Part shown: positions 24,301 to 36,922 of the stretch, one piece after another
Layout: every line of letters starts with the position of its first letter
How positions within the stretch are numbered: position 1 is the stretch's first letter
Source of the DNA: Loxodes magnus
Taxonomy: Eukaryota > Ciliophora > Karyorelictea > Loxodida > Loxodidae
NCBI GenBank assembly: GCA_946699065.1
Contig: CAMPDV010001288.1
Span: forward strand, 47,709 to 111,708
Length of the DNA: 64,000 bases
Reading direction: 5' to 3'
The notes under the pieces: model-generated
What the model saw: the letters and a program-made list of their open reading frames with translations, nothing else
Database searches by the model: none
Told to the model about the DNA's origin: nothing
Made by a program: the position numbers and the translations under genes

Positions 24301-27300
24301 TTACAGAAGCAGCGGAAAGATTATCTCTTGTTTCTAAATTGGAGATACACTTTCATTAACAGCTGATAGTAAGATAGAAGAATCAGAATTTTCATACTAA
24401 ACCTCTACAAAATATTTCATCCTTTTGTAAAATTGGAAATATCTATAGTTCATATAAGTAAAGTTTCAGTACAATACTCTAAAAAATGAAAATTAGTCTT
24501 CTGTATTAATAATGGGAATAAATACCGGAAGCTAAATTTCTACTTTAAACTTAAAGAAATGCGAGTTTAGCTATAACATAGATAGTGGGAATAAATCATA
24601 TTTTGCGTACTTAATCTAGACAAGTGGAGGAAGCTTAATAATTAGAACTGAAAATTGTGCTTTCTTTAAGAATATTGCCATTATTTTTAGCTTCTAATAT
24701 GTGAATTATAATGATGTAGACTCAATTTTTTAGCAGAACTATTACTATTAAACTTCTTTGGGCTATTTTACAAGTTTTAGTTTATAAAACATGATATCTT
24801 TTGAAAGAACTCAAATTATTGAAAATACTTCGTAAAATGTTTTATTTTCCTTTGAAGATATAGAAGCTTGTTTTATGAATGTAAACTTTACAGGGAATAC
24901 TGCATAAAAAAAGGGATTGGTTTAGCTCAGCAAAGTTCGTATGGAAATATAAAATTCAGCTTTCATTAGTAATAATGCTTTCTAATTTGCTGCTGTTTTC
25001 CATGTCATAGATTCTCTTAATTTCCTAGTAAAAGGTAGTTTGTTTAACAACAACTAAGCGTTTTTATATGCAGGATCTATATTACTGACCGGATATGTTA
25101 CAAAGGCTAACTTCGAGAATGTTTCCTTTTTTTAAAATAGTGCTCCTCTAGGAGGTGCCATTTATTTAACTTCAGGCTCCAAGGTAATTTTATCTAACTG
25201 CACTGCATTTTACAACTCAGCTGATAAGCAAGGAGGTTTCATATATGCTGAATCAGAATCTTTGATATAGATAAAAGATTCAAATATATCTTGAAATTCC
25301 TGTAAAAGCTAAGGATCTGCCATATCAATAATATCCTCTCTTTCAGACAATATAATATAGAACTCAGCTATTACTAATAATATAGCCAGTCTAGCTACTG
25401 TTTATTTACTAAAATCCAAAATTGATATCTAATCTACCTTAATATCCGAAAATCAAGCTAATAACAGTTTCGCAGGAGTATTAGGAATTTTATCTATGAT
25501 TTCAGTAAATTTTTCCTAGTTTTCTAATTAAAGGGGAAACTAAGGATGCTTTATTACCATCTTAACAGACAGTGAACTCAATATATCTCATTCATCATTT
25601 GCTAAAGGATATTCTCAAAAAGGAGGGTCTATCTATTCTTTTAAAAGTCTAATGAAAATAAGAAATAGTAATTTTAGCACAGAGGGAAAATAAGGAGGTG
25701 TCATTTTTGGGAATGATATCAGCTTAACTTCCTGGAGAAATAAATACGAGAGTAACGATACTTATGGAAGCATTTACTGCAACAACTGCTAAGTTTAATT
25801 AGACGAAGATTTGTTCTAAAGCTTTAGCTTAAGAGCTCTTTATTTAATTTCATCTGACCTGTCATTTATAAGGAAAACAAATTTTATAAATGGAGGAGGA
25901 TATAAAGAAGGAGGGGCAGTTTTTCTTCAAGAAAGTAAGAATATTACAATTTAAGATTCAACATTCCATAATAATATTGGAAATTCTGGTGGATGCTTAT
26001 TCATTATAAATATCAATAATGAAAACTTTAACTTCATTAACATCCTTAATTCTAACTTTAGCTAATGTAGTGCTTATTAGGATGGAGGCGCTATTTTAGT
26101 AATACAAGCGAATGTAAGTATAGCTAACAATACTTTTCACTAAAACTTAGCCGGAACTAATAATAAAGTTAATAAACCGAAAGGAGGAGCTATTAGGTTA
26201 GTATGCTAAAACTATCTTTGCTAATTTAATTTATCTTTTAACTATTTCCTTAATAATTAGGCATTAAAAGGGGAAGGTGGTGCTATTAGTTGGTCAAATA
26301 AAATTCCAACTTTATACCCATAAGTTACAGAATAAGAATCGTTCTGTAAATATTATTTGAACAACTAAGCAAAATATGGAAATGAAATAGCCTCTGAAGC
26401 AACTTTTTTAGGATATGTTTCTAGCTCTTTAGAAAATAAGTACAATAAGATTCCTAAGTGCTCAAATGGCAGTTTACTTAATGAAACAACAAGAAATCTG
26501 TTAAATGAATAAAATGATACAAGCGACGAGGCAATAGTTTTCGCTCCTGGATAGGCATAAAAGGAACCCTATCATTTTTTATTAATAGATTCATTTGGAC
26601 AGCAAGTTTATACATCTTAACATACTGAACTTCAATTTTAAGTTTAAAAAGAGTTTAAAGACTAAACTTTTCTTTCAGGTATAACTTAATTTTACTCTTA
26701 ATAAGGATTATTTAACATAAGTGGATAGATAATGGTAGGAGGTTAAGGATCTTAAAATGGGGTTGAAGCAGTAGTTAGAGAAATTAATAAAGAGTTTGGT
26801 TTAAAAAATGATCCATTTTCATTTGCAAATTAAACTTCTTAGAAATATACCATAGAATTAAGATACTGTGTATAAGGTGAAATTTATCAGTCTTCTGGTA
26901 TCTGCTATATTTGCGAATAAACGAAATACTCTTTAGAGCTGAATGCCACTGATTGTAAATCATGTCAAGATGGAGCTGAATGCACAGGGGGTGCTGATAT
27001 TTTTCCAAAGCCAGGGTATTGAAGAACTGGATACGAAAGCGATAATGTTATTAAATGTCCTCGAGCGAGCAGTTGCTTAGGAACAGATGTTCCTAATTAT
27101 GACTTATTAGCTAATTCTAGTTATCGAAGTTCCATTAACTGAAAAGGAGAATGTGCTGCAGGCTATACAGGTAATTTATGCAATTCTTGCCTAAGAAATT
27201 ACGAAAGGGTAGGAGATTATAAATGTAATCCTTGTCCAGACTCTTAAACTAATATAATTAGAATATTCGTGATTGTAATAGCCATTATTGTAGCTCTTAT

Positions 27301-29758
27301 TATCATAATAAAAAGCACTATAAGTACTGCTAATAGAGCAGAGTAATTACATTCAGTATATTTCAAAATTCTAATGAATTACTTGCAGTTATAAGTGCTA
27401 ACTGCTTCATTCTAGTTTGATTGACCTCAATCAGTTATTTCTATATTCAGCATACAAAAACAAACTGGAAATGCTAGTTCCTCACTTTTCAGTTTTGATT
27501 GCTTCATGTAGTCCAAATCTTAGGACTAAGCTTATTAAGTGTTTTATAGAAAACTAATTCTAATGGCGCTTTTACCCTTGCTTATCTTTGCTATTTCAAC
27601 TATTTTTTGGGGTATTTTCAGTTGCATAAAAAAGACAACTCTTTATTTTAAAAACGAATACATAACTACTGTTGTAGTTGCGATTTTTACCTTTCATCCA
27701 AATATTGTGCAAAGTATGTAGTCAGTATTTTCATGTATGAGCATTGATGGAAAATTATTCAACAATTATGATACTGAAATTGAATGCTGAACTCCAGAAC
27801 ATAAAACTTATGCAGTTTTAGTTGGACTGCCTGGCTTACTAATTTGGGGAATAGGAATTCCAACGATTTGTCTCTTAATGATAAGAAGGAATAAAGATGC
27901 TCTCAGTCTTATAAGAGTAAAATCAAAGTACGGATTCCTCTACGTTGGGTATAAGAAGAACTTTTGGTACTGGGAATTCATAATTTTATATAGGAAAATA
28001 ATAATCTCCATGATATCAGTTTTCTTTCAGTCCTTCAATGTTCACATTTAAGCTCTCAGTGTACTAATAGTATTGATTATAGCCTTTTATTATTAAAACT
28101 TGCTATAGCCTTTCTAAACAACTTCTCTTAACAAATGCGAACAGTATAGCATATTAGTAAGTGCAGTCACTATTTATTGTGGGCTATTTTTCCTTTCTGG
28201 AGCTCTGAACAATTCATCAGGTTTTATACTGTTTTTTGTAATAATTCTGGTAAATATAATATTCTTATAGTTCTGGGTAAGACAAATGCTATAAAGCATA
28301 GGGCAAGTTATAATGTTCAAGTCTCATAAATTCTTTAAGACATTCTGTTCATGCTTCTAAATATCAAATATCAGACTCCTAGATATGATTGGAGAAATGG
28401 ACCTAGAAAACTTCAAGCAGCGTAAAAGGTTCATTCAAAACTTCATTAATAAGAACTTAGATTTTGATTCATACCAAGAACAATTATTCAGCGATCTAAC
28501 GAAAGTGAAGCTATTAACTAAAATTGGAACTATGAATAGAGAATAAATGGTTTGATATGTTAATCAGTTCAAACTAGGAAAAGAAGACTTAGATAAGCTT
28601 AAATAAGTTAACTTAAACGTTTGAAATACCAGTGGGGAAATTTTCTAGGATACTTTAGAAGCTTAGAAGTAATAGATGGAAAGTAAAATTTAAAACCTAA
28701 AGAATGTTTAGAATTTTATAGAGTTTAATAAATCATTTAGAACAAATGCTGCTTTAGGTGATTCTCATGATTTAAGCGAGGATTTTAGCGACTAAAAAAC
28801 TGATTTAACTTAATACTTTGCAGATCAAATAAATAATCCTTAAAAGCTGAAAAGTTAAGAAGTTTATATTCAAAAACTTATTAAAGGTACTCAGATGCGA
28901 AAGCCAGAATCGGTGGAACGAAGTCAAATTCAGTAATAATTTAAAAATCTTTAAATTGATTAAAGTTCTTTAGAAGAGAGAAAAGAGCTAGTTACGAATT
29001 GGAGCGTAGAAAATTAATCTGAGACAGCTTAAGATTAAAGAGAAGGCGGGAAACAAAAATAGAAATCAAGCATAAGAAAGGTGCTTCCTATAATGGAAAG
29101 CTAAAGAAAGATTAACGTATTTTAAGAATAATTCAAATAATAAGAGCTTTCCAACATGAAATAATTGATATTTTAGAATATAAACTGTTCAGATATTAGC
29201 AAAGATGACAGGGAAAAAAACTAGAAGCTTCCTGAAATAAGCAAGCGTAACATTTAGAAGTATTCCAAAAGAAAAAATCAGAAAAATAGAAGCTTTCTTA
29301 GAATAAGGAAAGCTATTTCACTAAGCCCCTAATAGATTAGATAGAAACTATTCTAAATGTAGAATAGATAATATAATGAGTTAAGCTAAGAAATTCAATA
29401 CTTCAAATATAATTCCTAGTTCGAATTAAATTCCTTCAGTTCTGAAGATATCGAAATAACTTCATAAATAATATAAGAATAGCAATAATATTAAAAGGAA
29501 GAAGGATGTAACTTGAGCTGTAATGCTAATATAAAACAGTTAAAGTAGCCAGGTAAAGCTTATAATATAGATTATACATGAAGGAATAAAAATCAAACTC
29601 AAGTCAAAGAATAAGAAAAAGCTAACTTAGGATAAAATCAACATTATCCAGATCTAATCTCCTTTGATACGAATGCTGAAAAATGTTAAGATAAGGAAAA
29701 CACTCAAGATTAGCCTAAAAGCAGCACTGAAGCAAACGCAACTTTTGAGTCGATTTGA
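18322..29758 (+). CDS. Giant surface protein: LNR array, beta-helix repeats, multi-TM
   Basis: Predicted protein of about 3,806 residues once a 16-nt intron (18736-18751) is removed; the frame is then unbroken. It starts with a signal peptide (MKMLLIWLFVFFKFIAQA). Up to about residue 1,100 there are at least ten Lin-12/Notch-like repeats such as CDEECYSKDCVWDQRDC and CDLACMTESCQWDQGDC, known Ca-binding disulfide modules. From about 1,400 to 2,700 come pectate-lyase-like repeats (SNCTFSYN, SAPLGGAIYL, NSNFSQCSAYQDGGAI), expected to form a right-handed beta-helix. A Cys-rich stalk follows (CQDGAECTGG, PGYWRTGYESDN, GYTGNLCNSC). Membrane helices start near 2,970 (IIRIFVIVIAIIVALIIIIK). The last 450 or so residues are a Gln/Lys/Glu-rich cytoplasmic tail, ending at TGA 29756-29758. 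The GYWR motif has TGA for Trp. The role is probably cell-surface recognition or adhesion; this is inferred. Confidence 0.9.
18736..18751 (+). other. 16-nt intron in the LNR gene
   Basis: GTAATCTATTATATAG interrupts the second cysteine-rich segment. Without its removal the cysteine pattern is lost. With it removed, QPCNLN joins directly to NDACTKEMQGDSKC and the next LNR repeat is in frame. It shares the GTAAT start and TAG end with the introns of paralogues A, B and C. Confidence 0.8.
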
Positions 29759-32235
29759 TTATTGAAAAATGTTTCTTAAATAGAACTATTAATTTAGCTT
29801 ATAAAAGCTATTGGAATATTCATTCTAAAGTTAACTAAATCCAAAACAAAAATAATTTCATAAATAAAACGTCTGATATATAAGCTAAGCTAGCTTATTT
29901 CACGTTATATATATAACACCTTCTTTATAAACTAAAGTTAGGTATTTTGAATGCTAATACTCTATAAAAGTAAATTTATTCTATTATAATAGCCTTCTTA
30001 AGCTTTCTTTATCTAAAGAAACAGTTTATATAATATTTCTTATTTATATCAATAGCAATATACTTATGAAGCACTAAGATCTTAGCGATAACTTAATGAA
30101 TGAGGACTAAGATCTCTAAATAAATTAAAAGTATTTCTCATATTAAAGTAATATAATAGATGTAAAGCCTTTAAATACTTATAGCTCTTCTAACTCATTT
30201 AATCATATAAATATCATTCAAAGCTGCTTATTTATAAATAATAGCTAGCATTCTTTATTCTGCATGTCTTAGATTCTCTTCAGCAAGTTAACTTAATAAC
30301 GAGTCGAAAGTATTAAATACCAATATTTAAATGCTTATTAGTGTATTTAAGTTAAAGTTACTATGAATAAATCTTAAAATAGCTTAAGCACTAAGAAATC
30401 ACTATTAATTAAATTTAAACTATTATAGAGATATTTTCTATTCCTGCTGCTTATTTGTTTCTTTTATTTTAAGTTTAAAGACTTAAATAGTAGTAATCAT
30501 TTTAAGCTTCATAGCTCTAAGAAAATTGAAGCAATATCTCTATCTTCTCTTAGCCTAACAAATTTAAAACTAAAGCTCTTCCTTTGCCTTTACTTATATT
30601 CTCTTTCTAAATACCTTATTTTTACTTAATGTATAGGATATTGCATTTAATATATCCTTCTTAGGTCTTTTCACCAAAGTCTTTATTTGATATTTTTGGT
30701 TATAATTAGATTAAACCATTTCTAAGTTTCGTCTAGAAAATAATTTTATGGATTGGTAAGAAATAAATTTAAAGCTATGAAATAGTAATATAGCAGTAGT
30801 ACATTGCAAAGTTAGCTAGAGGGTACTACAGTTAAGATTATCAAAGAGAGAAAGATCATAAAGCATCTAGCTATTTTTAAATAGCAAATATGAAGATCCT
30901 TTCTTACTAAGCCTTGTATAGTTTATTAATTTTGAAGCTTTAATGAAATGCTAATTTAACCAACCCTTTTTCATATAACCTAGTTAAATTTAAAAGGTTT
31001 AGTATACTAGTAGAAAAATCAAGAATAAAGGTAAAGGCTATAAGTAAATGACAGGCAGTTTATTAACTTTCTTTTTAAATATTCCTCATAAAAATAAATA
31101 AAATCTAACGAAAGCATCATATATATGAACATAAAGGCTTTTATAAATAGATAAATTAAATATAGACTAACCCATACTAAGAAAGCTACATTAGCTTTTA
31201 TTTAAATTCTTTATACATGCATCATTAATAACTTTTAGTTAAAATTAATTAGCTAATTTAACCAATTATAGGACTTAAATATAGTCAAGCTAGTTAAGAG
31301 GAATCTTTTGTTTAATTATAAGTTTGAAGAAGAAAAGATATATAAGTATTACAATCTTTGATAAGTTTAGCTAGCATTAAGAAAATAAGCTTCTTAAATT
31401 AAGCACCCAATCTATAAGGGATTTAAACCTGGTCTTTACAAAAGATAATTATTTTCTAGTAAAGGAGAAAATGGAAAAACTAATACAAGCATAATCTTAT
31501 AAATTATCTAAGGAACTAAAGAACTTATAATATAAAACTAAGTCTTTAGTTAAAATGTTTATAAATAGGTTAATAATAAGTATTATTTATTTAACTAAGT
31601 CTATTAGTTAAATAACTTAATATGAATTGCTTATAAACATTCTTAAAGTTAGGCTGTTCTAATCTACTAATATATTTATGCTTTAATTCTTTTAAATTAG
31701 CTAAACAAAATTTAGGGATTTTCTGTTTCTTAAATAAAAGAAAAATATATGGGACTTTCAAAAATATAAATTTAAGTCAGTAGTTCTACTGTGAAGAACT
31801 AGACTTGATTATGGTACTTTTCATAATTTTATAGCTATAAAATATTAAAGATGTAATAAGACAGTTATTAATTTAAATACCTACTAAAACTATTTAATAG
31901 TCCTAAAACATTTATAATATAGATTGAATTTAGTTAGCTTCAAGCAAAACTAGGGAATAAGTACTTGAAAATCAAGAATTGAATATTAAATTATAAATCC
32001 TTGTATTTATGGATATTCGTTTTTAAACTTACATCTAAGTATAATTATAAAATTAAAGAGAGTATTAATAAGTTATATACCAAAAATTAAAAAATCTTTT
32101 GTTTATTAATTCTTACTAATCTGATTTAATACTCTTTGACCAAGATAGATACAACTAAAAGTGATATGATGCTTATTTAATTAGCTTTATATACTTGAAA
32201 CATTTTAAGGTACTATCATATTTGACTTTCTCTTG
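29759..32235. other. AT-rich intergenic stretch
   Basis: Between the giant gene and the Myb inverted repeat I see no recognisable gene, RNA or repeat. Confidence 0.4.
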
Positions 32236-34513
32236 ATTAAATGATTATTTACTAAAAGTTAGAAAACTATTCTAAATTAATGGATTTTTGTTTATATCAA
32301 AAGTCCTTTGTTTATGTATATAGAATTATCTAATCTGGTTACTATATATAAAGACAATCTTATTCATTTTGTATTAAAATCAAAATGAAGCACAAATTTA
32401 GTTTCTTAAACTAATTTTTAGTTTACTTCACAGTGAACTCCCTTTATAATATTAGTTTATAGTTATTTGGCTTTTTACTTAAATAAATACTCTTCATACA
32501 TATCTCAAATAAATCTAGCTTACTTATAACAAATGCTAGCTTTGTAATTATGCTTTAAATAATCTTAGCTATGAAATGTTAAACTGGCAAGTATTATTTT
32601 AGATATCCCTTAGCTGTATATTATAATTTAGATATAGTAAACATATTTTGGTACTAAAAGCTGTCTAAATTATACTAAACATCCTACTATATAGATTCAT
32701 ATATGCATAGCTATTTAAGCATTACTAATTGTATTTAAACTAGTATAATATCAGCTCTATACTTATAACCATATATTTAACTTATAGCCTAAACTAGCAG
32801 AACATTGCTAGATATGCTTCTAATATTTGTAATTTACATTTTAACTTTATTCAAGTATTTATCAATAGATAGAACAGCTTCTAGCTTAATAACTAACTAA
32901 CTAATCTATATCAAGATATTTCTTAAGTCTACATCAAACTCCATATTATTAAGGTAGGCTTATTAATAAGCTTTTTATAAATGCCGTATAACTTTACGGT
33001 ACTATATTTAAAGGACTAATAAGTTTAACTTATTTAAATACTTTAAGAAAAACGACTAGTCATTTCAAATTATACCTATATAAGTGCCATTACTATTTAA
33101 TATTATAATGTAAGAAAACATCCTAAATCACTTATCACTGGAAAATAATTTGAATCAACATTTACCCATTGTATAGGCACTCAAACCACCTCATCCAGTA
33201 GGATAAGAAACATGTTCTTTATAGAACTCATCAAAGCAAACCATCAACTGGAATAATGAAGAAGATTAGTATCTGCTAGAGAAAGTCACTAGCAATATCA
33301 AAAATAACCAGAAAATATCATGGAAGAGTTTATCCATCTAATTAAACAATTCGTTTCATTCAGCTAACAGTGTAAGAGATAGGTTGAAAACTAGATAGAG
33401 ATATTACAATTTTCTAGATCCAAACCTTAAGAAAGGTAATTGGACTGAACCTGAAGACTTATTCATCGTATTAAAAAAGACTTAAGGACTATAGTGGTGC
33501 AAAATTAAGTCTTACATACAAGGAAGGAATGATCACCAAGTGAAAAACAGATTCTACTTCCTATTGAAGTAGTTTTCGAAAAACGACTCATATTGCGCTA
33601 AAATTTTCACAAGTTAGTTGAAAGTAAGTAACTTTAGTGAATATGTTACAACCTATTTACATAATGAAAAAAATGATAAACTCAAGCAAATTATGAAATC
33701 ATGCGAAAAAAGAAAAACTCAAAATAATCTAGAAAGCCAACAAATTAAAGTTGAAGTACCTCCTCAAGTTCAACTATTCCCACAAGTAGTTACTTAAGAA
33801 CACAGGTCAGCATTCATCGTTTATAGCAGTGAATATTCATAATAAATGACTCTTAATTTGTATGAGAATTAATAGAAGTTACCTAGTTTTTACAGTATAC
33901 TGCAATCATAAGGAAATAATAGTCTTCAACTTAAGCAAGTTGGATGTGGTAATAGGAGCGATGGAAAATGAAGTGTTTGTTGAGGTATTAATGTAAACAG
34001 AATTATTTTTAATTTATAATAGAAAATACTTTGAAGTTTATAGAGTTATTATATATTTCCTTTAAGTTATTCAGAGTTATTTCTCAATTATTCCATATTA
34101 TTCCATATTATTCTAAATAGTATTTAACGGTATATTAGCTCCTAGTGGATCTAATAATTTTAAAGTTTAACTTAGTTCACATTGATTGTGCATAAAGCGT
34201 TCACCGATTACTAGATATATAATAATAAGGTAGTTTATTATAAAAGGATTGAATAAATAGTATCAAATCTATTTAATAAGTCTTTGTTTTTAATTTGATG
34301 TGAATACTAAATAAGTGTGATGAGAGGGTTAAGGATATGAATGTATGATAAAGTTTAAAATATTCCTGACTTAATTTTAATAAGCAAGGCTATAATAGAT
34401 ATGTTAATTATAAGATGTTTTAAATATCTTTATCTAAATAAAAGTTTATTAGCTTAAAGTTATTAAGCAAGTTAGTTATATCGCTAACCTTCTTAAGCAA
34501 CAGACTAAAACAT
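32236..34513 (+). repeat. Left arm of the Myb inverted repeat
   Basis: Matches 36923-39116 in reverse complement almost base for base (position pairs sum to 71352 over most of the length). It includes the whole Myb gene plus about 0.87 kb upstream and 0.54 kb downstream. An insertion of about 84 bp at 34407-34494 is present only in this arm. Single-base differences are rare, for example near 34145. There are no obvious target-site duplications at the outer ends. Confidence 0.9.
33108..33971 (+). CDS. R2R3-type Myb DNA-binding protein, left copy
   Basis: Myb proteins bind DNA through tandem helix-turn-helix repeats and usually regulate transcription. This 287-residue protein begins at ATG 33108 (MQENILNHLSLEN). 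Around residues 47-95 the first repeat reads NWNNEEDQYLLEKV...ISWKSLS...ANSVRDRLKTRQRYY, and about 100-150 the second reads KKGNWTEPEDLFIVLKKTQG then LQWCKIKSYIQGRNDHQVKN. The linker YYNFLDPNLKKGNWTEPED is the classic R2/R3 joint. The last expected Trp of repeat 3 is Phe (RFYFLL). Conserved Trp residues are TGG, and Gln is often TAA or TAG. After the DNA-binding domain the chain is Gln-, Lys- and Ser-rich without a known domain. It ends at TGA 33969-33971; a second in-frame TGA three codons later is the alternative. A nearly identical copy lies on the other strand at 37381-38244. Confidence 0.88.
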
Positions 34514-34639
34514 CGTCCTGTAAGAAAATATTAAGGATATAAATTGAAATCAGTTTTTTATTTATTTCTTTATTATAAACTTAATTATAAAGATAGTAAA
34601 TTGATAAATTAGATAAATTTCCTCTTTTCAGGTAATTTA
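34514..34639. other. Inner boundary of the left arm
   Basis: Short AT-rich spacer between the inverted-repeat arm and the Arf relic. Nothing recognised. Confidence 0.4.
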
Positions 34640-35154
34640 TATTGTCAGCTTGCTTTTTCTATTATTTAGCCATCATTATTTTTAAAAATTGGTTTGAGAA
34701 AAATAGACTTCTTCCTTTCAGTTTATGTGATTTTTACTTAATATTCATTATTTCACTCATTACGTTGGATGAATCTATTTTATTTCGAATTCTGAAGTCA
34801 CGAATTAATTTGATTTCTTATAAATCTTAAATAATTGATCTTAGGCATCTTCTACTCTTTCTCTATCATTATATTCTACTACAAGCTTTCTTTCGTTATA
34901 TTATTATAAAAATATCTTCATAAGATTCTAATTGAATCCTATCCACTTATATCTCATACTTTCAATGATATATTTTTATGATCTGGATTTCTATATTAAA
35001 TCTAAAGTAGGATTCATTTCTATAACTTCACTTAATAAATCATTTATAAATTTTTCATTTTCTCTGCTGCATCTAAACTTAACTTAAATATTTCTATTAA
35101 GCTTTTCCAAATATTACTACCAAAATTTTTCATCATTTTATTAAATTTCTTCAT
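34640..35154 (-). pseudogene. Arf-family GTPase pseudogene, copy 2
   Basis: Minus-strand reading from ATG 35154 gives SNIWKSLIEIF, then LSLDAAEKM in place of the Arf P-loop GLDAAGKT (the invariant GK is lost). Next comes HKNISLKVWDISGQDSIRI with LWRYFYNN, a clear match to the Arf switch II region (WDVGGQ, LWRHYFQN). Both Trp residues there are encoded by TGA. Then the frame shifts: only another frame gives VVEYNDRERVEDAQDQLFKI (Arf DRERI block), followed by a weak match to NKQDLPNA. The dead P-loop and at least one frameshift make this a relic. It lies in the loop of the Myb inverted repeat and is a different decay product from the copy at 3.5 kb, which lost switch II but kept switch I. Confidence 0.75.
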
Positions 35155-35978
35155 TTTTCCTTATTATATTCTTTTATCACATCTAGAATTTTGATTTCCA
35201 TTTTGGTACCTTTTTATTTCTATTTTAAATGATATATAAGCTTAATACATGCACTCTGATCCATTCTTATCATTTTTTAATTTCCTTATTCAGATTTCTG
35301 TGTAAAATATACGAGGAGATATCTTGAACCTCAAAATTATCGATTTGGGTTCAATTGTATTATGTTTCTTTTAAATTATTGAATTTATAATTCTAAATAA
35401 AATGAATACTTAAAATAATTATAAATACATGCTCATTTCTTCTTACTTGATAATATGCTTACTTTTATTAAAAAGCTAAATAAATCCCATTTTCACTCTA
35501 GCTAGATTTAAATGCTTATTTCTTCTATGTTTTAGTCTAAAATTATTAAAATAATAGCTTAGTTTAGTTAAGCTTTATTAATTATTATTTGATAAGCATA
35601 TTAGATTAGTTAGTTAAACATAAGCTACAGTCCTTTTCTATTATTAGGGAAATTTATTTCAAATCAATCAATTTTTTATCTTTAATCAGCTTAGTTTTAC
35701 TATATTCTCCTTTGCCTGACTATATTCTATATACATCAGCCATTACTAGCTTCCCTTAACTTTCCTATCTCCACACTTTTATTTAAAAGAGTTATCTCAG
35801 ATTATCATTTTTCATTTATAGCCTTTAAAGTTCTTATTATACAACTGAGAAAATAATTAAACTATAGAGTTTTTAGAACGAATATTTAACTTCTAGAGTA
35901 ATAGCAATCTTAGTGTAGAGATAATTCATTATAGAAGAGTAATTTCATTTTAAATACTCTTTGTGTTATTACTAATAA
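35155..35978. other. AT-rich spacer before the tRNA gene
   Basis: No gene or repeat recognised. Confidence 0.4.
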
Positions 35979-36051
35979 GGGGAACTAGCTCAAATGGTAG
36001 AGCGCTCGCTTTGCATGCGAGAGGCAACGGGATCGATACCCGTGTTCTCCA
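35979..36051 (+). tRNA. tRNA-Ala (anticodon UGC)
   Basis: A complete 73-nt cloverleaf. The acceptor stem GGGGAAC pairs with GTTCTCC and includes the G3.U70 wobble pair that marks alanine tRNAs. The D stem is GCTC/GAGC. The anticodon stem is CTCGC/GCGAG with loop TTTGCAT, giving anticodon TGC. The T stem is ACGGG/CCCGT with loop ATCGATA, where the usual T at position 54 is A. Internal promoter boxes are near consensus: A box TAGCTCAAATGG and B box GGATCGATACC. A TTTTT run just downstream should terminate RNA polymerase III. No intron and no encoded CCA. Confidence 0.96.
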
Positions 36052-36056
36052 TTTTT
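36052..36056 (+). terminator. Pol III T-run after tRNA-Ala
   Basis: TTTTT directly follows the discriminator base of the tRNA, as expected for RNA polymerase III termination. Confidence 0.7.
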
Positions 36057-36922
36057 ATTTTTGAATTTGATAAAAATAATAATTTTAGTACTAAAAGCAT
36101 AAATACTCATCAAGCAATAGCTTAAAAGTAAGCAATCAATCATTTTAGCAGCTTTTAAACTACAACCAAATATCTATAGTACCTTCATACTTTAACAAGA
36201 CAAGCAAAGTTCATACTAGTAATCTAAAAGCTCATAATACTTAATTAAAATAGAGTTAACTGTAAATATCTATATTAAAGCTTTATCATTTAATCTAAGT
36301 TACTAGCATTTTAATTGTTTAGCTTTACGAATGAAAATAATAATAAACTAGTTAAAATTCATTTTTTAGCATTGTTATATAGTAATATCAATTTTATAAT
36401 TATTAGTAGAGTATTTAATATCTTAAATAAAGAGCAATGATCTTTATCATTTTCAGTTATCTATTAAGAAGAATCTTTTAATTTTATACCTTAGAGTAGA
36501 AGAGAATTAATGTTAAGGCAAGGTTATATTATCTTCAAACTTATAACTAATCCTTAGACTTAGATATCCTATATACTAATACAACTTAAAGGATTTTAAA
36601 ATTTAACTTGATTTGCTAAATTTAACCCTTCGAACTTAAGATTAATATGATAGAAAGGAGTTTATTGAACCTATTTCATATAACTTCATATCATCTTAGG
36701 ACTTAAATATCTATATATATCTAATTTCTTTAATAGCTTCTTTGCATTAATATATGATTGTATAACTGAAATAGAGTTAGTTTGAATTGAGGAGAAGTTA
36801 TAAACAGCTTAGTGAAGTTAAAATAAGTAAGATGGATATATAAAAAGAAAGAACAACTTGAATAGAAAATAATTTGCTTATTAAGAGCACTTTATTAGAA
36901 GTCATTTGTAGAATAGGTAAAT
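36057..36922. other. AT-rich spacer
   Basis: Between tRNA-Ala and the right arm of the inverted repeat nothing is recognised. Confidence 0.4.
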
